Source: Cycloclasticus sp.
Lineage (GTDB): Bacteria > Pseudomonadota > Gammaproteobacteria > Methylococcales > Cycloclasticaceae
Assembly: GCA_040743155.1 (NCBI GenBank)
Contig: JBFLJU010000001.1
Location: 1,302,001-1,366,000 of the forward strand
Direction of reading: 5' to 3'
DNA: 64,000 nucleotides
The number at the start of each line of letters is the position of its first letter. Position 1 is the first letter of the stretch. A program made the translations under genes and the position numbers. Below the pieces are notes generated by a model. The model ran no database searches. It saw only the letters and a program-made list of their open reading frames with translations, and had not been told where the DNA came from. Of this stretch, positions 58,113 through 64,000 are shown one piece after another.

Positions 58113-59111
58113 CTAAGTCGGTATTGAGTCGTCACCTTTGTTTTCTTCTTCCACTAAAGAAAAAAGCGCACGAATATTCGCATCATTATCATTTAATGCG
58201 GGAATGTAACGGTAATTCTCGCCTCCAGCTTTCATAAAAACATCACGATTCTGCATAGCAATTTCTTCAAGTGTCTCTAAACAGTCGACCACAAAACCGG
58301 GGCAAATGATATCTACATTTTTAATGCCTTCTTGCGCCAACTCTTCTAATGTTTCCACGCAATAGGGTTGAACCCATTTAGCCTTACCAAATCGAGATTG
58401 GAAAACCATGCGCCATTCCAGTGGCTCTAGCTCCAGCTTTTCAACCAACAATTCAGTCGTTTTCGTACAGTGTTCCAAATAGGGGTCACCCTGTTTAATC
58501 GTTCTATCGGGTACTCCGTGATATGACAATAGCAAGCAGTCGCCTTTGCCGTGCTCGCTCCAATGCCGTTGAACACTCTCTACCAATGCATCTATATAAC
58601 CATCATCATCATGATAATCAGTAATCGTTCTACAACTTGGAGCACCCTCCCATTTTAGATAAGCTTGTCGAAAAGCGTACCAAGCTGTTCCAGTACTCGA
58701 CGTTGCAAATTGAGGATACAAGGGCAGTACAATAATATTTTCTGCGTCGCCTTCCTCTTTAACCTCTTCTAATACTGATGAAATTGAGGGCTGGCCGTAA
58801 CGCATCGCCAACCTAACGTCATACTTCCCTTCTGACTCCTTATCAGACATTGACTGTAATGCCTGCTGAATGCGTTTGGAATACACCATTAATGGTGAGC
58901 CGTCTTCGGTCCAAACTTTTTGATAGGCTTTTGCTGATTGCGCAGGACGGCTTTTCAATACAAAGAAATTCAGAATGACCCACCAAAGCAAGCGCGGTAT
59001 TTGAACCACTCGCGGGTCCCACAAGAATTCACGCAAGTACTCCCTAACAGCCTCTTCTGTAGGTGCCTCAGGTGTTCCCAAATTAATCAGTATAACGGCC
59101 GTCTTTTTCAT
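58113..59111 (-). CDS. hemH: Ferrochelatase
   Basis: HemH inserts iron into protoporphyrin IX. The 332 residues show the N-terminal ILINLGTPEAP, PLYPQFATSSTGTA, LLSYHGVP with the key histidine, FQSRFGKAKWVQPY and CPGFVVDCLETLEEI. It is a common gammaproteobacterial form without an N-terminal extension. It follows folE by 19 bases, then a small membrane gene and a lipoprotein gene. Confidence 0.97.
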   Translation of the reverse strand: MKKTAVILINLGTPEAPTEEAVREYLREFLWDPRVVQIPRLLWWVILNFFVLKSRPAQSAKAYQKVWTEDGSPLMVYSKRIQQALQSMSDKESEGKYDVRLAMRYGQPSISSVLEEVKEEGDAENIIVLPLYPQFATSSTGTAWYAFRQAYLKWEGAPSCRTITDYHDDDGYIDALVESVQRHWSEHGKGDCLLLSYHGVPDRTIKQGDPYLEHCTKTTELLVEKLELEPLEWRMVFQSRFGKAKWVQPYCVETLEELAQEGIKNVDIICPGFVVDCLETLEEIAMQNRDVFMKAGGENYRYIPALNDNDANIRALFSLVEEENKGDDSIPT

Positions 59112-59130
59112 TCTAGAATACCATTCACAA

Positions 59131-59682
59131 CTAATGAGCCATCCGTAATAAGCTCAAAAATTCTGCCCGAGTTTCAGAGTTTTTACGAAATTGCCCTAAC
59201 ATACTCGACGTTGTCATTTGCGAATTCTGTTTTTCAACACCACGCATCATCATGCACAAATGCTGTGCTTCGACCACAACCGCTACACCTCTTGCACCTG
59301 TTACTTCTAATAAGGAATCTGCAATTTGAGTCGTTAGCTGCTCTTGAATTTGCAAGCGACGTGCAAACATATCAACAATCCGCGCCACCTTAGACAAACC
59401 TAGCACTTTACCTGCCGGCAGATATGCCACATGGCACTTACCAATAAATGGCAACAAATGGTGCTCACACATTGAATACAATTCAATGTTTTTCACAATG
59501 ACCATATCGTCGGCGTCAGAATCAAAAACCGCACCATTAACAATCTGCTCAAGCGATTGTTGATACCCACTGGTTAGAAAGGACATCGCTTTTGCCGCGC
59601 GTTTCGGTGTTTCAACCAAGCCTTGTCGCTCAGTATCTTCACCAATATCTTTTATAATTTGTTTGTAGAGTTTTTCCATCAT
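59131..59682 (-). CDS. folE: GTP cyclohydrolase I
   Basis: FolE makes 7,8-dihydroneopterin triphosphate for folate and queuosine precursor. The 183 residues contain [20 protein letters not shown] (zinc ligands), [23 protein letters not shown] and [18 protein letters not shown]. The presence of queG elsewhere in the window fits a queuosine route, though folate alone explains it. Confidence 0.97.
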   Translation of the reverse strand: MMEKLYKQIIKDIGEDTERQGLVETPKRAAKAMSFLTSGYQQSLEQIVNGAVFDSDADDMVIVKNIELYSMCEHHLLPFIGKCHVAYLPAGKVLGLSKVARIVDMFARRLQIQEQLTTQIADSLLEVTGARGVAVVVEAQHLCMMMRGVEKQNSQMTTSSMLGQFRKNSETRAEFLSLLRMAH

Positions 59683-59720
59683 TCAAAGGCCGTTAAAATT
59701 TTGCCAAGTATACCGTTATA

Positions 59721-60707
59721 TTAGTTATTTGAAGCCAATAAGTTTGGCTGATAAGGAAGCATTTTATTCAGTGCCGCTAACAAAACATCAGGCCCTGCAT
59801 TTTTAGACCGCGCATTCTCACTCAAATAACGCCGCCAAATTTTGCCGCCCGGCTGCCCAGCAAACAAACCAAGAATATGCCGCGTGATACTTTGTAAGCC
59901 AACACCCCTATTTAACTGCCGCTCAACGTAAGGTATGAATTGGTGTAATACATCCACTCTATCCTTCATCGGTTGAGCACATAATTGATGCTCAATATCT
60001 ACCAAGAAAAATGGGTTATGGTAAGCCTCTCTGCCTATCATCACACCGTCTAACTTAGCCCAATGCTGTTGAATATCCTCTACCGTATTAACGCCACCAT
60101 TGACGACAACAGACAAATGCGGAAATTCGCGTTTAACCAGATACGCCCGATCATAATTTAATGGCGGAACTGACCTATTTTCTTTTGGTGATAAGCCCTT
60201 TAATATTGCTTTACGTGCATGAATAATGAACGTATTACAGCCTGCTTTAGAAACTGTTTCAACAAATTGCAATAAAAACTCAGGCGAATCAAAATCATCT
60301 ATACCAATGCGCGTTTTAACTGTCACAGGGATATCAACCTTGTTTTTCATCTCGCTAACACATGCCGCAACCAAGTCGGGCTCGGACATTAAACACGCGC
60401 CGATACGTCCATTTTGCACACGATCACTCGGGCAGCCCACATTGATATTCACCTCTTGGTAGCCAGCTTTCTGCGCGAACTCCGCGCACTGTGCCATCGC
60501 AGAAGAATCACTACCACCCAGTTGAAGTGCTACCGGTTGTTCGGCATTATCGAACTCCAAAAACCGTTGCTTGTCGCCGTACAATAACGCACCCGTGGTC
60601 ACCATCTCTGTGTACAACAAAGCATGCGGAGACAGTAAACGGTGAAAGTACCGGCAATGCCGATCCGTCCAATCCATCATCGGCGCTACGGATAACTGTT
60701 TATTCAT
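59721..60707 (-). CDS. dusA: tRNA-dihydrouridine(20/20a) synthase DusA
   Basis: DusA is an FMN enzyme that reduces uridine 20/20a of tRNA. The 328 residues have the TIM-barrel N-terminus VAPMMDWTDRHCRYF (DusA type), GCPSDRVQNGRIGACLM with the catalytic cysteine, VKTRIGIDD and VNGGVNTVEDI. The pattern is DusA rather than DusB or DusC. It is upstream of folE with a 38-base gap. Confidence 0.95.
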   Translation of the reverse strand: MNKQLSVAPMMDWTDRHCRYFHRLLSPHALLYTEMVTTGALLYGDKQRFLEFDNAEQPVALQLGGSDSSAMAQCAEFAQKAGYQEVNINVGCPSDRVQNGRIGACLMSEPDLVAACVSEMKNKVDIPVTVKTRIGIDDFDSPEFLLQFVETVSKAGCNTFIIHARKAILKGLSPKENRSVPPLNYDRAYLVKREFPHLSVVVNGGVNTVEDIQQHWAKLDGVMIGREAYHNPFFLVDIEHQLCAQPMKDRVDVLHQFIPYVERQLNRGVGLQSITRHILGLFAGQPGGKIWRRYLSENARSKNAGPDVLLAALNKMLPYQPNLLASNN

Positions 60708-60782
60708 AATAGTGTCGTGTGATAATAAATTTCTTTGCTAAGATTAAGCATATGTAAATGAATATAAGAATATCCTACTAAA

Positions 60783-61904
60783 ATGTCCACTGCGCGAACG
60801 ACAAGCAAAACAAATAGAGGCTCATATATTCTAGCCTTACTTGTATTTGTTTTTTTTGCTGGTGGCGCATTATATTACATCAAGCTTCAATCGAACGAAC
60901 TGCAGAAACAGTCGACTATATCGATTATCAAAATGCAGCAAAAAAACCATTTCGTGAATGGCATGGCAAGCAATATCCGTTCTCGTTCTTATACTTTATT
61001 AAGTATGCTGAACGAAAAGGATCCTTTCGTATTAGATAAGCTCAACCAGAAGCTTTTCCATACCGCTTTTTTGTTTAGAACTAACCGTGATGCCCTCAAA
61101 GAAATTCCGTTGACAGCACAACAGACTCACACATTAAATGAATTGCTTGAGCTCACTGGCGCTAACTCTAAGAAACAAATCGAGGTTGCCAATTTATTGA
61201 TCAATGAGCATAAAGTTCAAGCTACGTCGTTATTATTTGATACCGCTATTCCTAACCAAGCCCCAATGACGTCTCTGATAAATGCCTTTGTTGATTTGGT
61301 CGAACAAGAAAACAAACTCATACTAGACGAGCTTCAAAACCGTATCAGTAAAAATCAAAAAATAACATTCTTCATTAGCATGTTATTAAGTCTCTTTGCC
61401 ATCAGCTTAATAACACTCCTTATTCAGCTGCTAAAAGATCGTGATCTATTGATAGCTAAAAAAACAGTATTAAATAAAAACCTTATCGATTCCGCACTTG
61501 ACGCCATCATTGTTACAAATGACAAGGGTACCATTACTGTTTTTAATGAGGGCGCATCAAATTTATTTGGTTACACACAAACTGAACTCTTAAATAAACA
61601 CATAAATTCACTGCTAACGATCGACTTTGACTACTTACTCATACTCAATGAAAAGAGTGACTTTGAAAAAAACAACGAAGGGCCTTACCTCGAAGACGCC
61701 GCTATCCACAAGAATTTAAGGTTGCTGCCCGTGCTGTTATCGATAGCAGATACTGGTGTATCTGGTGACAGTCGGTACAACTTAATCATTCGTGACCTCA
61801 CTACAAACAAAGCCAGCGAGCGTTTCCTGCTTGAGCAAACTCGCGAACTGAACGAAATAAGGGCTCGATATAAAAAGTTAAGTGAGACAGAACATCTTAA
61901 CTAA
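60783..61904 (+). CDS. Membrane-anchored PAS-domain sensor without an output domain
   Basis: The 373-residue protein has a membrane segment (about 15-34), a periplasmic helical domain of about 160 residues, a second segment (about 198-217, ISMLLSLFAISLITLLIQLL) and a PAS domain (about 232-350) with DAIIVTNDKGTITVFNEGASNLFGYTQTELL. It ends shortly after with a coiled helix (ERFLLEQTRELNEIRARYKKL). No histidine kinase, GGDEF, EAL or receptor module follows, and no continuing frame appears in the 120 bases after the stop. It may be truncated, or signal by pairing with another protein. Confidence 0.75.
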   Translation: MSTARTTSKTNRGSYILALLVFVFFAGGALYYIKLQSNELQKQSTISIIKMQQKNHFVNGMASNIRSRSYTLLSMLNEKDPFVLDKLNQKLFHTAFLFRTNRDALKEIPLTAQQTHTLNELLELTGANSKKQIEVANLLINEHKVQATSLLFDTAIPNQAPMTSLINAFVDLVEQENKLILDELQNRISKNQKITFFISMLLSLFAISLITLLIQLLKDRDLLIAKKTVLNKNLIDSALDAIIVTNDKGTITVFNEGASNLFGYTQTELLNKHINSLLTIDFDYLLILNEKSDFEKNNEGPYLEDAAIHKNLRLLPVLLSIADTGVSGDSRYNLIIRDLTTNKASERFLLEQTRELNEIRARYKKLSETEHLN

Positions 61905-62026
61905 TACACCGAACCCGCTTATTTACGAGTAAAGATTAGCCACTGTATTCACTGTCGCCAAGGTAGCTGACAGCAATAAGGCCAATACATTAAGCCGCTA
62001 AGCCAATGAATATTTAGAATACCAGC

Positions 62027-63160
62027 CTAGCCTACTACGGCTAACAATACACCGGCCGCAACAGCAGAACCAATAACACCTGCTACGTTAGGCCCCATTG
62101 CATGCATCAACAGGTAATTATGTGGGTTCGCTTCTTGCCCGACTTTATTCACCACTCGCGCCGCCATTGGAACCGCTGATACGCCGGCCGCACCAATTAA
62201 AGGATTAACTTTTCCACCTGTTACTTTATGCATCACTTTACCCATTAGGATGCCGCCTGCTGTACCGATTGAAAAAGCGGCCATACCTAATACTAAAATA
62301 CCCAGTGTTTCAGCTGTTAAGAACTTATCAGCTGACAGTTTTGAACCCACTGCCAACCCCAAGAAAATCGTTACGATATTAATCAGTTCATTTTGAGCTG
62401 TTGAGCTTAGACGATCAACCACGCCACTTTCGCGCATTAAATTACCGAAGGCCAACATGCCAATCAGTGGCGCTGACGCCGGTAAAAACAAAATGACAAC
62501 GGTCAGTATTGCTAAGGGGAAAATAATCCTTTCTTTCTTACTGACGTGCCTTAGATGCTTCATTTCAACTTTACGCTCTGATTCAGTTGTCAAAAAGCGC
62601 ATTATCGGTGGTTGAATAAGCGGTACTAAAGCCATATAAGAATAAGCCGCCACAGCGATAGCGCCCAATAAATCAGGTGCTAGTTTGGACGCCAAGAATA
62701 TAGCCGTCGGCCCATCTGCACCACCAATAATGGCGATAGCCGAAGCATCTGCTAAACTAAATTCCATACCCGGAATCATATTCATGGCTAATGCGCCGAG
62801 CAAAGTGGCAAAAATGCCAAATTGTGCTGCCGCACCAAGCACTAATAAACTTGGCATCGCAATAAGCGCACCAAAGTCTGTTAACGCCCCCACTCCCATG
62901 AAAATCAGTAACGGAAACAAACCCGTATCAACACCCATGTGGTACAACATGCCTAACAAGCCCTCTGGCCCACTAATTTCCGCAATGGGAATATTCGCTA
63001 AAATACCACCAAAACCAATCGGTAGTAATAATAAAGGTTCAAAGTTTTTAGCAATCGCTAAATAAATTAATAATAGACCAATGGCTATCATTAAGATATT
63101 TCCCCATTCGAAATTTGCGATGCCAGTCGATTGCCAAATTTGTAATATGCCGCTATCCAT
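62027..63160 (-). CDS. oadB: Sodium-pump carboxylate decarboxylase beta subunit (OadB type)
   Basis: This is the integral membrane sodium-transporting subunit of oxaloacetate, methylmalonyl-CoA or glutaconyl-CoA decarboxylases. The 377 residues have about nine to eleven membrane segments and the conserved [19 protein letters not shown] region carrying an aspartate thought to take part in sodium flow, plus [26 protein letters not shown] near the end. It follows the alpha-subunit gene by 11 bases. oadG was not seen and would lie beyond the window if it is upstream. Confidence 0.94.
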   Translation of the reverse strand: MDSGILQIWQSTGIANFEWGNILMIAIGLLLIYLAIAKNFEPLLLLPIGFGGILANIPIAEISGPEGLLGMLYHMGVDTGLFPLLIFMGVGALTDFGALIAMPSLLVLGAAAQFGIFATLLGALAMNMIPGMEFSLADASAIAIIGGADGPTAIFLASKLAPDLLGAIAVAAYSYMALVPLIQPPIMRFLTTESERKVEMKHLRHVSKKERIIFPLAILTVVILFLPASAPLIGMLAFGNLMRESGVVDRLSSTAQNELINIVTIFLGLAVGSKLSADKFLTAETLGILVLGMAAFSIGTAGGILMGKVMHKVTGGKVNPLIGAAGVSAVPMAARVVNKVGQEANPHNYLLMHAMGPNVAGVIGSAVAAGVLLAVVG

Positions 63161-63171
63161 TATCTAAACCC

Positions 63172-64000
63172 TTAACAAATTAGGATCAATGGTGCACCAG
63201 CAGGAACTGATTCACCTTCTTTAACAAAAACATCGGATATTTGGCCTTCAATATGCGCTCTTACTTCCGTTTCCATCTTCATCGCTTCTAAGGTGATAAC
63301 TACATCACCTTCATGCACATCATCACCTGTTGCGACTGCTATTCTAATAATATTGCCAGCCATAGGAGACAACAAAGGCTCATTTTGGCAATAAGCACCC
63401 GATGCTTCAACTTCTTTTGGGGCAGCAGCAGGAGTACTAGGAGCAGCTACCGCTTTCAGGTTGTCGATTGAGCCGCTTGGGCCCACTTCAACTTGATAGA
63501 GCTTGCCGTTAACAGCCACGTCATATGTTTCACTACCCACAGGCTCAGCCGCAGCAACTGCAACAACACCTGTTGGTACGGGTTCAAAAGCGTCTGGGTT
63601 ATTTCTATTTTTAATAAAGTCCAAACCAACTTGAGGAAATAGCGCATACGTTAGTACGTCATCAATCACTTGGTCCGCTAACTCTAAGTTTTCTTCTTTC
63701 GCTTTAGCTTCTAGCTCTGATGCTAATTTATCTAACTCATCATCTATTAAGTCAGCTGGGCGACAAGTGATCACTTCTGCCCCTTCTAAAACGCGTGCTT
63801 GAAGCTCTGCATCTACAGCTGCAGGTGTTGCGCCGTATTCGCCTTTTAGGACACCCGCGGTTTCTTTGCTGATTGATTTATAACGTTCACCCATCAAAAC
63901 ATTCATCACCGCTTGCGTACCTACAATTTGCGATGTCGGTGTTACCAATGGTAAATACCCTAGGTCTTTACGAACCAATGGGATTTCAGCCAATACTTCA
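63172..64000 (-). CDS. oadA: Oxaloacetate decarboxylase alpha subunit, C-terminal part (N-terminus beyond the edge)
   Basis: The frame is open to base 64000, so the gene begins outside the window; 276 codons are visible. The conserved carboxylase domain shows LGYLPLVTPTSQIVGTQAVMNV. A Pro/Ala-rich linker precedes the biotin domain with EAMKMETEVRAHIEGQ; the biotinyl lysine lies 35 residues from the C-terminus. With OadB this makes a membrane decarboxylase linked to sodium export. Which acid it handles (oxaloacetate most likely) needs the upstream carboxyltransferase domain. Confidence 0.93.
   Translation of the reverse strand, partial: EVLAEIPLVRKDLGYLPLVTPTSQIVGTQAVMNVLMGERYKSISKETAGVLKGEYGATPAAVDAELQARVLEGAEVITCRPADLIDDELDKLASELEAKAKEENLELADQVIDDVLTYALFPQVGLDFIKNRNNPDAFEPVPTGVVAVAAAEPVGSETYDVAVNGKLYQVEVGPSGSIDNLKAVAAPSTPAAAPKEVEASGAYCQNEPLLSPMAGNIIRIAVATGDDVHEGDVVITLEAMKMETEVRAHIEGQISDVFVKEGESVPAGAPLILIC

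Noticed and set aside
60708-60782. Sigma-28 or sigma-70 promoter before the PAS gene
   Set aside because: No element fits either consensus with proper spacing.
61905-62026. Terminator between the PAS gene and oadB
   Set aside because: No stable stem followed by a T tract was found; the 122-base gap has no coding frame.

Overview
The window looks like chromosome of a motile, aerobic, free-living gammaproteobacterium. The gene orders miaA-hfq-hflX-hflK-hflC-(DUF2065)-hisZ-purA, scpA-scpB-rluB, dnaX-ybaB-recR and fliK...fliLMNOPQR-flhB-flhA are typical of that class. A FadL-family porin, a fused isobutyryl-CoA mutase next to an acyl-CoA synthetase, and a sodium-pump decarboxylase (oadAB) fit a marine organism living on hydrocarbons or organic acids, perhaps near Cycloclasticus/Methylophaga. 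That placement is inference only. No tRNA, prophage, insertion sequence or CRISPR array was seen.

Layout. (1) 1-8651: a minus-strand flagellar block, fliK, then fliLMNOPQR-flhB-flhA (flhA runs off the left edge). Both fliK and fliL have well-formed sigma-54 promoters, and a hairpin separates the two units. (2) 8905-10594: a FadL-like porin with its own terminator. (3) 10754-13701: a terminator-bounded two-gene plus-strand cassette with a cyanophycin-synthetase-like ATP-grasp ligase, whose Mur-ligase half is reduced to a degenerate stub, and an ornithine-cyclodeaminase-family enzyme. This is the best candidate for an undescribed pathway here. (4) 13722-18627: acyl-CoA synthetase and icmF. (5) 18757-31456: a long housekeeping run on the minus strand (purA, hisZ, hflCK, hflX, hfq, miaA, mutL, amidase, tsaE, nnr). 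(6) 31720-37695: mixed strands, with queG, a chemoreceptor behind a sigma-28-type promoter that begins in the queG stop codon, orn, an M48 protease, an odd cytochrome c and rsgA. (7) 37692-53773: minus-strand housekeeping (hinT, recR, ybaB, dnaX, 4.5S RNA, rluB, scpBA, pyk, ppnP, trpS, M50 protease, TsaC-like, tsaB, yoaA, a PD-(D/E)XK-like unknown, an LpoP-like lipoprotein and PBP1b). (8) 53849-61904: signalling and small genes, with a frameshifted REC-GGDEF-EAL gene, an HDOD protein, a YafJ-type amidotransferase, two small envelope proteins, hemH, folE, dusA and a PAS membrane protein with no output domain. (9) 62027-64000: oadB and the C-terminal part of oadA.

How the parts connect. The flagellar export/switch genes and the chemoreceptor carry the sigma factors expected of a tiered flagellar cascade (sigma-54 for structural operons, sigma-28 for a receptor). 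The frameshifted c-di-GMP-type protein and the HDOD protein are divergently placed and may belong to the same motility/attachment control layer. IcmF plus the acyl-CoA synthetase could feed short branched acids into central metabolism. PBP1b and its adjacent TPR lipoprotein look like a synthase-activator pair. dnaX carries an A9 slippery run positioned to yield a short gamma-type product.
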